DNA of 20,223 bases from JAVZYK01 sp049699715 (GCA_049699715.1 JBNAVB010000012.1:1-20223), one strand, 5' to 3'. Positions 7,632-15,491 are shown, numbered from the stretch's first letter. Translations and numbers: made by a program. The notes: generated from the sequence alone by a model not told the origin.

Positions 7632-9056
7632 ATGGAAATATCTAAATTTAAGAAAGTTAGTGATTATGAATGGGAAATTCCTGTGAGTGGCTTAATGAGA
7701 GTTCCTGGATTGATTTTCGCTTCTAAGAAACTTGTTCAAGAGATGGATGAGAAGGTTTGGGAACAGGTTTCTAATGTTGCTATGCTCCCCGGGATTCAGC
7801 GAGCCTCTATAGCAATGGCAGATGCTCATTGGGGTTACGGATTTCCTATCGGCGGTGTTGGTGCATTTGATGCTGACGAGGGTGTTGTGAGTGTTGGTGG
7901 AGTAGGTTTTGATGGCGGTTGTGGTGTTCGTAGCTTAAAGACGGATTTAACTTTGAAAGAAGTCCAGCCTAAAATAAAAGAAATTGTTAATATTTTATTT
8001 GAAACCGTTCCTGCTGGTTTAGGCTCTAGGGGCAAGATTCTTTTACAAGACAAAGAAGTTAATGAAGTTTTGACCCAAGGTGCTAAATGGGTTGTTGAAA
8101 AAGGTTATGGAATCGAAGAAGACTTAGAATTTATTGAGGATAAGGGCACTATAAAGGGCGCGATGCCAGAAGCAGTGAGTGCAATGGCAATGAAACGTGA
8201 GAAAAAACAGGTTGGCACGCTCGGAAGTGGCAATCATTATCTTGAAATTCAGTACATCGATGAAATTTATGATGAAGAAGTGGCAAAGAGGTTCGGCTTG
8301 GAAAAAAACCAGATTTTTGTTTGGATTCATTGTGGTTCAAGAGCCTTGGGGCATCAGATTGGAACCGATTATCTGAAAGTTTTGGCTGATGCCTCTCGAA
8401 AGTATAACATTCCAATTCATGAGCGCGAGCTTGTGTGCGCTCCTATTAACTCTGAAGAAGGAAGGCGTTATTTTGGAGCAATGTGTTGTGCTTTGAATTA
8501 TGCACATGCCAATAGACAAGTTATTGCTCATTTGGTTCGCCAAGGCTTTGAAAAGGTTTTTCCTAAATCTAAAGTCGAGACATTTTATGAAATTTCTCAT
8601 AATTCTTGCAAAGCCGAAAAGCACTCAATTAATGGCAAGAGCAAAGTAGTTTATGTTCACAGGAAAGGTGCTACTCGAGCTTTTGGGCCTGATCGAGAAG
8701 AGCTTCCTAAAGTTTATAGAGCTCTGGGGCAGCCAGTCCTTATCGGAGGGACAATGGGAACCTATTCATATATCTTACATGGGACTAAAGATGGCGAGAA
8801 AGCTTTCTATAGTGCTTGTCATGGAGCAGGGAGAGCAATGTCAAGAACTTCTGCAAAGAAAAAATTCTGGGGCTCTACGCTTATCAATGAGCTTGAAGCA
8901 AGAGGCGTTTATGTTAAAGCACATAGCATGAGCGGCCTGGCTGAAGAAGCGCCTTTAGCTTACAAGGCAGTTGAGGATGTTGTGGATGCAATTCATTACG
9001 CTAATCTCTCTAAGAAAGTCGCGAGACTTAAACCAATAGGTAATATAAAGGGTTAA
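7632..9056 (+). CDS. rtcB: RtcB RNA ligase (3'-phosphate/5'-OH)
   Basis: RtcB joins RNA 2',3'-cyclic phosphate or 3'-phosphate ends to 5'-OH ends using GTP and Mn2+; in archaea it ligates tRNA exons. The 474-aa length matches the family (about 480). The metal and catalytic residues are in place: D94 and C97 (in GVGFDGGCGVR), N201 and H202 (GSGNHYLEI), H233 (WIHCGSRALGHQ), H323 (EISHNSCKAE), and H397 in ACHGAGRAMSR, the histidine that receives GMP. There is no intein, which many archaeal RtcB genes carry. I chose ATG 7632, with AAGGA 8 nt upstream, over a TTG at 7605 that would overlap archease. Oddities: the usual DINC is DGGC, and HNIAK is HNSCK. Operon with archease just upstream. Confidence 0.96.
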   Translation: MEISKFKKVSDYEWEIPVSGLMRVPGLIFASKKLVQEMDEKVWEQVSNVAMLPGIQRASIAMADAHWGYGFPIGGVGAFDADEGVVSVGGVGFDGGCGVRSLKTDLTLKEVQPKIKEIVNILFETVPAGLGSRGKILLQDKEVNEVLTQGAKWVVEKGYGIEEDLEFIEDKGTIKGAMPEAVSAMAMKREKKQVGTLGSGNHYLEIQYIDEIYDEEVAKRFGLEKNQIFVWIHCGSRALGHQIGTDYLKVLADASRKYNIPIHERELVCAPINSEEGRRYFGAMCCALNYAHANRQVIAHLVRQGFEKVFPKSKVETFYEISHNSCKAEKHSINGKSKVVYVHRKGATRAFGPDREELPKVYRALGQPVLIGGTMGTYSYILHGTKDGEKAFYSACHGAGRAMSRTSAKKKFWGSTLINELEARGVYVKAHSMSGLAEEAPLAYKAVEDVVDAIHYANLSKKVARLKPIGNIKG

Positions 9057-9062
9057 TTTTTA
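9057..9062 (+). terminator. Possible T-run terminator after RtcB
   Basis: A short T tract follows immediately after the rtcB stop. Archaeal terminators are often simple U-rich tracts. The run is short, so this is weak. Confidence 0.3.
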
Positions 9063-9961
9063 CAATCCCCTTTGTTTTGCAGCTATTTTACAATTATCAA
9101 TATAAAATGCGGGGGTGTGTCTAACAATTAAAAGTAAATTTGTTTCTGCTCTTAATAACAACCTAATCTGATAGCACAATACTCTCGACGCTATTCTTGC
9201 TCTTGTAACAGTTATATTTCTTGTCTTAAATCTGTCTCTGTAGCTGTTGGTCAAACTTCCAAACAAGCTTTCTCCCCTTCCTCGCTGTCTGTAGCCAAGT
9301 CTATGTTCGGGCATTCTATAAAGCCTTCTTGCTTTCTTTCTATAATAACCACGCCATCTGTTCTTGTTTGGACAAATGATTGGCGTGTAGCCTTTTCTGA
9401 ATAAGATGCCAATTGCCTCATTGTTGTCAAACCAAGCATCTCCATAAAGCAGTTTTTCTTTAGTTGGTGGGGCTGGCGGAACCGCCTCATCGACAGGAGA
9501 GGCAACACTTTCATTGTTGAAACTAATCCCAACAGGATAAACTGTTCTTTTAGCAATTTTGTTGCAGACAAAAATCTCTGCTTCTTCGATGTTCCAGCTC
9601 GTAAACTTTGTTGAGTCAATCACCGAGAACATCGTCGATAGCAGCCTATCTAGCAGAGCGCCAGCTATAGCAATGATTTGTGCTACAGCCAGAAGAATTT
9701 CCTCTTTGTTTTCCCAGTAAGCTATGACTGAATGATCGACTCTTTCTCTACATACTTGCTCGCTTAGCCTTACTTCTGCTCCTCTCAAACTTTTTCTGTT
9801 ATAATCCTTGAGTACAATAAGCATGACATAGTCAACAACATTGCGCTTTGGTTTTGTTCCCTTGCCTTTTTTCTCATAAGAAAAACTCTCTTTGTAGTTT
9901 CCCTTAGCCTAGCAAGGATAGGATTTAAATCCTCAACTTTCGTATCCCATCTGCTAAGCAT
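9060..9961 (-). CDS. DDE transposase, expressed by -1 frameshift
   Basis: A DDE transposase of the IS5/IS4-like superfamily. It catalyses excision and insertion of the element at 9113-10028. The reading frame starts at ATG 9961 (SD GGAGGTG at 9973-9967, 5 nt spacing) and by itself stops at 9785 after 58 aa. The catalytic part is in the -1 frame. The switch lies at A_AAA_AAG (9872-9866), in correct phase, giving a 300-aa fusion. Catalytic candidates in fusion numbering: D116 (FSVIDSTKF), D175 (LYGDAWFD), E231 (RGRGESLFGSL). The frame has no stop codon inside the element and runs 17 codons past its left end to 9060, just beyond rtcB. It could instead be a decayed copy with an indel, but no other damage is seen. 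Family name is moderately sure. Confidence 0.8.
9104..9111. repeat. Left target-site duplication of the IS
   Basis: AAAATGCG directly outside the left inverted repeat, identical to the copy at 10029-10036 outside the right one. The next base differs (G versus A), so the duplication may be 8 bp, or 9 bp with one change. Confidence 0.8.
9113..9129 (+). repeat. Left terminal inverted repeat of the IS
   Basis: GGGTGTGTCTAACAATT, 14 of 17 identical to the right repeat. It overlaps the end of the transposase reading frame. Confidence 0.8.
9866..9872 (-). promoter_or_regulatory. A_AAA_AAG slippery heptamer for -1 frameshifting
   Basis: On the minus strand the 0-frame reads AGA AAA AAG, so the heptamer A_AAA_AAG is in the exact phase needed for tandem slippage. 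A -1 slip continues as GGC AAG GGA in the frame that encodes the catalytic domain. This is the classic signal used by many insertion sequences to make a fused transposase. Confidence 0.75.
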
Positions 9962-9966
9962 TTTAG

Positions 9967-10000
9967 CACCTCCTTTAGTTTTTAACAGCTGAGGGAGGTG
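9967..10000 (-). promoter_or_regulatory. Inverted repeat masking the transposase SD
   Basis: On the minus strand CACCTCC (10000-9994) can pair exactly with the ribosome-binding site GGAGGTG (9973-9967), 20 nt apart. The first arm lies between the TATA box and the predicted transcription start (about 9980), so only transcripts entering from outside would contain both arms. Confidence 0.6.
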
Positions 10001-10010
10001 ATATTTAAAA
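10001..10010 (-). promoter_or_regulatory. TATA box of the transposase gene
   Basis: The minus strand reads TTTTAAATAT just inside the right inverted repeat. It predicts a transcription start near 9980 and a leader of about 19 nt holding GGAGGTG. Confidence 0.6.
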
Positions 10011-10011
10011 G

Positions 10012-10028
10012 AATTATTAGACACGCTC
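10012..10028 (-). repeat. Right terminal inverted repeat of the IS
   Basis: The minus strand reads GAGCGTGTCTAATAATT from the outer end inwards; 14 of 17 positions equal the left end. It lies just upstream of the transposase TATA box. Confidence 0.8.
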
Positions 10029-10036
10029 AAAATGCG
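10029..10036. repeat. Right target-site duplication of the IS
   Basis: AAAATGCG, identical to 9104-9111. It ends 4 bp before the TATA box of the following surface protein gene. Confidence 0.8.
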
Positions 10037-10040
10037 ATAA

Positions 10041-10050
10041 AATTTAAATA
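10041..10050 (+). promoter_or_regulatory. TATA box of the 980-aa surface protein gene
   Basis: AATTTAAATA, about 52 bp before the ATG at 10098, predicting a leader of about 25 nt without an obvious Shine-Dalgarno sequence. The insertion sequence and its target duplication end at 10036, so the TATA box survived but DNA upstream of it was displaced. Confidence 0.55.
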
Positions 10051-10097
10051 GCCAAAAGCCATTAAAATTAATAAAAAAGATAGACATCGGCTATGAA

Positions 10098-13040
10098 ATG
10101 GTAATTTCTAAAAGGATAGATTACAGAAAAAGAAAAGGGCGAGAGGTTTTCTTTGGAATGCCTTTTCTGCCACTGCTTGTGTTTCTTTTACTTATAATTG
10201 TTCTTCTGATACTGCCGCCGGCGAGTATGATTCAACCATCAGTTGAAAGAACAGCCCAAGTTTCTGAGTTTTATAATATCCCTATAACGGGCGCGGTTGT
10301 CAGTGGACTAAACATGACTAAAACGCAGTATTCTCCCGGCAAGTCACTTGAGGGCGATTTTGTAGTGAGATTTTATCCGAGCGATTTAATCCCTTGGAAT
10401 GCGACTGCAAATTTTAGTATTACCTCAATTAAATGCAAACATTATTATGTTTGCTCATTCGGAGACAAAGTGCCTTGGGAAAAATACAACAAAACACTTG
10501 GGAGGTGTGTGAATGTTTCGAACTGGATTAATGGCCCTTGGAGTGATGAATGCCTTGAAAATTACAATGTTTATCCATGCGCTGGCAATGTGACATGTTG
10601 TGCGCCCGGCATGGGACAAGGAAGTTATTATTATAATCTTAATTGTACAGGCAACAAGGAATGCTGGGATAAATGTGCAAGTGTTACTGAGAAGAAATTG
10701 ATAGACTTAATTGCACTTTCTAACTCTCCTTACAATGGGAATTACACGATCGGAAATTATTACAATGCCAATGCTTCTGGCTCTTCTGGGCAGTTGTCTG
10801 GCTATGGCATTGGGTTTGGCTATTGTTATCCTAGCGGTTTGCTAGGGCAAAGGTATTATGGGCCCGGAGTTACTGGCTATGCAGCTGGCGGTGGGTCACA
10901 ACCATCCAAGCCAGACTTGTTTGTGGAAAAAATTTATATCCAGGAATTCGGAACACAGCCGCCATCTCCGCCACGTCAAGCGAGTGGAGTTACAGGAGTT
11001 TCGGGCGGCGGAATAAGTGGCGGAACAAAAAAAGTTTATGCTAAAATAAAGAATAACGGAACATCGGGCGCGAATAATTTTGTTGTGCGGGCTGAATGGA
11101 ATTCCATTCCTTATATGCCAAGTCCCGGGAATTCTAAAGAAGAAAATGTTGCTTATTTGGGCCCAGGCCAGAACTATACATTTGAAATAAATAACCTAGA
11201 AAGCATCAAGAATCTCGAGCTTACTGTAACCGTGGATTATTACAATAGTGTTAACGAAACCAATGAAGACAATAATGAGAAGAGAACTTTTCTTGGTTGT
11301 TTAGATATTGATGGTAACAATACACAAGACAAAGCAAAATGCTATGACTTTACAGAGCAATATGTCTATGAGGATTATTGTGATAGCGATGTCGAAGAGC
11401 GACTTTATGAGTACACTTGCCAGCCCCCAATGTATGCTTGGCCTTTCGATAAAGTTTGTTCTGCGACTCTAGTTTCTTGCGAGCAAGGTTGTGAAGATGG
11501 GAGATGCATTAGTGCTCAACCAATGTGCAGGGATACTGACAATGACAATATCACTAATCCAGATCCTTTTGTTTTTGGTTCATGTTATATCGAAGGAAGT
11601 CCATTTCCAGTAAGGATCGACGATCAATGTAAAGATTCTTATATTTTAATTGAACAAGATTGTAATCAAGACCAATGCCAAGGGACAGAGATCAACTGCA
11701 CGCAATATGGGATGGTTTGTTTCAATGGTGCTTGTCAATCGCCGCCGAAGCCTGATTTAATCATCGAAAAAATTGGAAGGAGCTCTGATTTCAAAAAAGC
11801 AAAGATAACAATTAAAAACATAGGTAATGAAACTGTTTCTACCCCTTTCAGCTTGTTTATTAACATCACTGAAGGGGTTAATGCTGTAGAAATTATCCCT
11901 ATCACAAGCTCTTTGGGCCCTGGCGCTAATTACTCTAAGGAAAGTGCTACAAATATCGAAGGAAAAAGTGTTAGAGTTACGGCTGTTGCTGACTTTTACA
12001 ATAATGTAAGCGAGGAAAATGAAGGAAACAACAATAAGACGGATTATCTTCTGCCTTACACTTGTGACAATTGGCTTGTCTCTAATGTCTATAGGGTTGA
12101 TTTAGGTTCTAGCTTGAATTTGAAAGCTCCTAGTGTTGAGGGCATTTATCTTTTGAATGTATCATTTAATTATGGCAACATTAACATGAGCAAAAGTTCT
12201 ATTATGCTCACTGTTGCGCAGCCACAGACAAAGAAAGCATGCCGTAACAATGAATGTACTTTAATTGAATGCTATCCCCCTAATTGCAATGACACTTGCA
12301 GTAGCAATTCGGATTGTAGAGAGCCTGGCGGATGTTACGAGAATTGGCAATTCACTACATGGACCGAGTGCATCAATGGCAGGAAACAACGCGAGTGCTA
12401 TGATGCTAACAACTGCGGTACAACAGAAGTCAAGCCGCTAGCATGTTTGCAAGTTGGCACGAAGTTTATAGAAACTCAAAATTGTTGTGTTCAAGCATGG
12501 AGCTGTGATGAGTGGAGTGCTTGTTATGAGGATCAGGGCGCATGGATTCAAAGCATGACATGCAATGATCTAAATAGATGCAATGCGCAGAATGTGAGCT
12601 ATACTCAGTTGAGAGAGTGTTGTAGTGAAGATTGGCAGTGCACATGGAGCCCTTGTATTAACGGCTTTGAAACTTTAACATGCCAGGAGCTAAACAACTG
12701 CGGCACTAATTTCACAAAGCCGCAAGAACAATCAAGAGGATGTAAAGTTAGTGCTAAAGCCGCTGTTGCATGGTGGGTTGTTATGATAATAATTATTGCG
12801 ATCATTGTTGTGACTGTCATTGTACTTTTTGCAACAAATGTAATCAAACTTCCAAAGAAAGGGGGGGTTACCAAGGGAGAAGTTGGCGCAGAGGCTGTAG
12901 GTGTAGGGGCATATCCTGAACTTACAAATTATATCAAAAGTGCTATATCCGCTGGGATGAGCAGGGATGAAATCAAAAGGAAACTTATTGAGGCTGGATG
13001 GCCTCAAGACACTATTGATTCGGAATTAAGTAAAGTTTAA
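10098..13040 (+). CDS. Double-anchored surface protein: CARDB and WxCxW modules
   Basis: A 980-aa surface protein. Order of parts: basic head (1-17); membrane helix about 21-40 (PFLPLLVFLLLIIVLLILPP); a first extracellular domain (about 66-250) with many cysteines; CARDB adhesion-type domain 1 (about 271-398, KPDLFVEKIYIQ to NETNEDNNEK); a cysteine-rich segment; CARDB domain 2 (about 551-650, KPDLIIEKIG to NVSEENEGNNN); three cysteine-rich WxCxWxxC modules (746-888) resembling thrombospondin type 1; a second membrane helix about 889-918; and a C-terminal helical tail (about 937-980). Many N-x-S/T sequons suggest glycosylation. Both ends should be cytoplasmic with some 850 residues outside. 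CARDB is a known cell-adhesion-related bacterial/archaeal domain. An ATG at 10093 is ruled out by an immediate stop. A paralogue follows 39 bp downstream. Role in attachment is inference. Confidence 0.85.
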   Translation: MVISKRIDYRKRKGREVFFGMPFLPLLVFLLLIIVLLILPPASMIQPSVERTAQVSEFYNIPITGAVVSGLNMTKTQYSPGKSLEGDFVVRFYPSDLIPWNATANFSITSIKCKHYYVCSFGDKVPWEKYNKTLGRCVNVSNWINGPWSDECLENYNVYPCAGNVTCCAPGMGQGSYYYNLNCTGNKECWDKCASVTEKKLIDLIALSNSPYNGNYTIGNYYNANASGSSGQLSGYGIGFGYCYPSGLLGQRYYGPGVTGYAAGGGSQPSKPDLFVEKIYIQEFGTQPPSPPRQASGVTGVSGGGISGGTKKVYAKIKNNGTSGANNFVVRAEWNSIPYMPSPGNSKEENVAYLGPGQNYTFEINNLESIKNLELTVTVDYYNSVNETNEDNNEKRTFLGCLDIDGNNTQDKAKCYDFTEQYVYEDYCDSDVEERLYEYTCQPPMYAWPFDKVCSATLVSCEQGCEDGRCISAQPMCRDTDNDNITNPDPFVFGSCYIEGSPFPVRIDDQCKDSYILIEQDCNQDQCQGTEINCTQYGMVCFNGACQSPPKPDLIIEKIGRSSDFKKAKITIKNIGNETVSTPFSLFINITEGVNAVEIIPITSSLGPGANYSKESATNIEGKSVRVTAVADFYNNVSEENEGNNNKTDYLLPYTCDNWLVSNVYRVDLGSSLNLKAPSVEGIYLLNVSFNYGNINMSKSSIMLTVAQPQTKKACRNNECTLIECYPPNCNDTCSSNSDCREPGGCYENWQFTTWTECINGRKQRECYDANNCGTTEVKPLACLQVGTKFIETQNCCVQAWSCDEWSACYEDQGAWIQSMTCNDLNRCNAQNVSYTQLRECCSEDWQCTWSPCINGFETLTCQELNNCGTNFTKPQEQSRGCKVSAKAAVAWWVVMIIIIAIIVVTVIVLFATNVIKLPKKGGVTKGEVGAEAVGVGAYPELTNYIKSAISAGMSRDEIKRKLIEAGWPQDTIDSELSKV

Positions 13041-13052
13041 ATAATACTATTT

Positions 13053-13060
13053 ATTTAAAT
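13053..13060 (+). promoter_or_regulatory. TATA-like box before the 796-aa gene
   Basis: TTTAAATA about 24 bp before the ATG at 13080 would give a leaderless transcript. TTTAAATAAT occurs twice (13037-13046 and 13054-13063). AAGGA just before the ATG is a weak ribosome site, so read-through from the upstream paralogue is also possible. Confidence 0.45.
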
Positions 13061-13079
13061 AATCTGTAAAAAAGGAAAA

Positions 13080-15470
13080 ATGGGGGTAAGAAAAAAAATT
13101 AATCATAAGAGAGGGGTTATAAGTGAGAAGAAAGAAAGCAAGGTTTTCGGATTGCCTTTTTTGCCATTGTTTATGTTTCTCGTATTAACAATTATTCTTT
13201 TGGCATTGCCCCCTCGGGATTTTACAAGCAGAGTCATAGATTCGATTGAGCTTTCTCAATCAGATTACGGGCCTGCGGAATATCTTAAGGGAGATACATA
13301 TATACAATTAGTAGATGGTGATCTCATTCCAGAAACCACAGAAGTGGTATTTTCAATTGAGAGTAACAACGGTTCTACATTTCACGAATTCACATTGCCT
13401 TTGAAAGCCGCGATTGCACTTTCAGAAACCCCTCACCGTGGAAATTACACCAATGGGACATACAGAAACAATGGCACGAGCCTCATTGGAGAAGGTTATG
13501 GTTTCAGCGCTTGTGAAGTTCCGATAATCCCGCCACCAACCCAACCTCCTATGAGCGGCGAGGTGATAGCACCGCCTCAACAGCCCCCTGTAGAATTACC
13601 CGATCTGAAAGTTACTGCAATTTATGGCGCAAATGCTGGTGGAGCGCTAGGCATTACTTCAGGAGCCGGAACTGCTGTCGTTGAAAGGCTTTATACAAAA
13701 ATTGCGAATGTTGGCAAGGGGATGGCACTAAACACATTCCTTGTTGAAGGTTACTGGATATCTCCTGATCAAATCGCTCCTGAAAAATTCTGGACTTCTC
13801 CTGCTATCCCTGGATTAGATATAGGATCAGAGATAGTTTTGGATATGGGGGATTATGATTTGGACGGCAAAATAGTTAAGGTTATAGTTGACCGCGTAAA
13901 CAATGTCTTAGAATCAAATGAAAACAATAATGAGATGACTGTAAGTTTCGGAGGAGTGCAACCAAGCTGCAGTGATGATGACAATGGCGATCCTTTTGTT
14001 TATGGGATCTGCCATGACTCAAGCCAGTTGCCTTTTGTAAAAGCAGACCGTTGCCTAGATGAAAACACATTGCTTGAGTATTATTGCCCCAGAGTTGTGG
14101 GATTGTGCGAAGCAAATCAAGTAACTTGCCCTAACGGTTGTATTATTAGTGAGGGAAGATGTAGGGAGCAAGGGCCTTCACCTACGTGCCAGGACAGTGA
14201 TGGAGGCAATAGGCCTTATGTTTTCGGAACTTGTACTGACAATTATGGTAGCTATGATGATTTTTGTCCACCGTCTATTCCAGGACAAGAGGAAAATATT
14301 GCCGAGTTTTTTTGTACAGGAAATCTCTTGATAAATTATGATTCCGAGTGTAGCGATTGTTCTGTGCCAACTTGTAATTATATTGGAACAAAAAGCGAAG
14401 GATGGTATGCAAAATGCCCTGTGGACGAGAAACTGATCAAATACGAAATTTGTGAAGGCAGGGAGAAATTTGCACCCGTATGCCTATATCCCGATACAAG
14501 AAGCGAAGGGTGGTACACTCCAGACGTTTGTGCACTTGATTATAGCAACTGCGTGTATGGCTGTGACTCAAGTCAAGGAGCTTGTAAGATGAGCAATTAT
14601 TCCTGTGATAGCTGGAATAATGTTTATAACATAAAATTATCAAATCTGAATATTAAAACTCCTCAAGAAAAAGGAACCTATACTTTTACAATGAAATTAA
14701 CCTATACACCTGGAACACTGCCAACTACATTTACTCTTGCTTCAGACTCAGAACAATTCAATGTTAACTCTCACCGCGCTTGTATGGGTATCAATAATTG
14801 TGTATGGGTCGCGGGCACAGGGCCTGATCAGTGTAATGTTAACAGCGATTGCAGAGGTACCGGAGGTGGTGGCGGTGGAGGTGGCGGAGGTGGAGGCTCC
14901 TGTATTGAATCCTGGCAATTCACTCCTTGGAGCGAGTGCATAGCAGGACAAAGAACAAGAGAATGTTTTGATTCAAGAAAGTGCGGCACTACATTTGCCA
15001 AGCCGACTTACTGCTTGCCTTCTGGGGCAAAATTTATACATATAGAAAGTTGCGTGCCAGGCTGCCAAGAGAGTTGGCAATGTTCTGAATGGAGCTACTG
15101 CAACCAAGAAACTCAGGAACAAAGTGCTGTTTGTGAAGAGCTGAACAAATGCAATCCAATGAATTATACTTATATACAATTAAGAGACTGTTGTTCTGAA
15201 TCTTGGGATTGTAAATGGGGTCCTTGTGTTAATGGGATCCAAGAAAAAATCTGCCAAGACCTAAACAATTGCGGTACCGAATTCACAAAACCGCAGGCAG
15301 ACAGGAGAAATTGTAAGATAGGGTTAGGGTGGTTTGTATGGATTATTGTGGCTGTAGTGGTGGTAGCAGTGATTCTCGCGATACTTTATGCTACAAAAGT
15401 CATAAAATTTCCTAAAAAAGTACAAGCACCTGCTGAGGAAGAAGCTCATTTTACAGAAGTTAAAATATAA
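13080..15470 (+). CDS. Surface protein paralogue with CARDB and WxCxW modules
   Basis: A 796-aa paralogue of the preceding gene product. Parts: basic head; membrane helix about 25-44 (FGLPFLPLFMFLVLTIILLALP, sharing the FGxPFLPL motif with its neighbour); a first extracellular domain (about 50-150) with the shared GNYTNGTY...GEGYGF end; a Pro-rich linker; one CARDB domain (about 174-288); a long cysteine-rich stretch with a repeated SEGWY motif (KSEGWYAKC and RSEGWYTPD); a run of 12 glycines (595-606); three WxCxWxxC modules (608-743) in the same order as in the neighbour; and a C-terminal membrane helix about 748-776 followed by a short tail. It lacks the second CARDB domain and the helical C-terminal tail of its neighbour. 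The tandem arrangement shows duplication followed by divergence. Probable adhesin or envelope component. Confidence 0.85.
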   Translation: MGVRKKINHKRGVISEKKESKVFGLPFLPLFMFLVLTIILLALPPRDFTSRVIDSIELSQSDYGPAEYLKGDTYIQLVDGDLIPETTEVVFSIESNNGSTFHEFTLPLKAAIALSETPHRGNYTNGTYRNNGTSLIGEGYGFSACEVPIIPPPTQPPMSGEVIAPPQQPPVELPDLKVTAIYGANAGGALGITSGAGTAVVERLYTKIANVGKGMALNTFLVEGYWISPDQIAPEKFWTSPAIPGLDIGSEIVLDMGDYDLDGKIVKVIVDRVNNVLESNENNNEMTVSFGGVQPSCSDDDNGDPFVYGICHDSSQLPFVKADRCLDENTLLEYYCPRVVGLCEANQVTCPNGCIISEGRCREQGPSPTCQDSDGGNRPYVFGTCTDNYGSYDDFCPPSIPGQEENIAEFFCTGNLLINYDSECSDCSVPTCNYIGTKSEGWYAKCPVDEKLIKYEICEGREKFAPVCLYPDTRSEGWYTPDVCALDYSNCVYGCDSSQGACKMSNYSCDSWNNVYNIKLSNLNIKTPQEKGTYTFTMKLTYTPGTLPTTFTLASDSEQFNVNSHRACMGINNCVWVAGTGPDQCNVNSDCRGTGGGGGGGGGGGGSCIESWQFTPWSECIAGQRTRECFDSRKCGTTFAKPTYCLPSGAKFIHIESCVPGCQESWQCSEWSYCNQETQEQSAVCEELNKCNPMNYTYIQLRDCCSESWDCKWGPCVNGIQEKICQDLNNCGTEFTKPQADRRNCKIGLGWFVWIIVAVVVVAVILAILYATKVIKFPKKVQAPAEEEAHFTEVKI
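14862..14897 (+). repeat. Run of 12 glycine codons
   Basis: Twelve consecutive GGN codons, mixing GGA, GGT and GGC. The mixed codons argue against simple triplet slippage and for selection on the protein as a flexible hinge just before the WxCxW modules. Confidence 0.9.
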
Positions 15471-15471
15471 T

Positions 15472-15491
15472 TTTGATTTTTGTTTTCTCTA
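15472..15491 (+). terminator. T-rich tract after the 796-aa gene
   Basis: Starts two bases after the stop codon, with T runs TTTTG, TTTTTG and TTTTCTCT. Simple U-rich tracts serve as terminators in Archaea. No hairpin was seen. Confidence 0.35.

Larger units (their letters stand above)
9113..10028 (-). mobile_element. Insertion sequence, IS5-like, about 916 bp
   Basis: A complete insertion sequence with its transposase on the minus strand. Left end GGGTGTGTCTAACAATT (9113-9129) and right end, read inwards on the minus strand, GAGCGTGTCTAATAATT (10028-10012) match at 14 of 17 positions. An identical AAAATGCG flanks both ends. Size fits compact IS5-group elements. It sits in the intergenic region between rtcB and the 980-aa surface protein gene, which would otherwise be about 115 bp long. 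Intact ends, nearly identical target copies and an apparently functional frameshift signal suggest a fairly recent insertion. The exact left end could be 9112 or 9113. Confidence 0.85.

Noticed and set aside
8149..8624. Minus-strand frames inside rtcB
   Set aside because: Rtc B coding sequence on the plus strand is fully explained by family motifs. The antisense frames show no recognisable protein or promoter.
7890..8830. Intein in RtcB
   Set aside because: The protein has the normal length of about 474 aa, and all motifs are correctly spaced with no insertion.
9785..10087. Long minus-strand frame starting at 10087 as the transposase N-terminus
   Set aside because: The first part lies outside the right inverted repeat, in host DNA. 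The true start is ATG 9961, with GGAGGTG and a TATA box inside the element.
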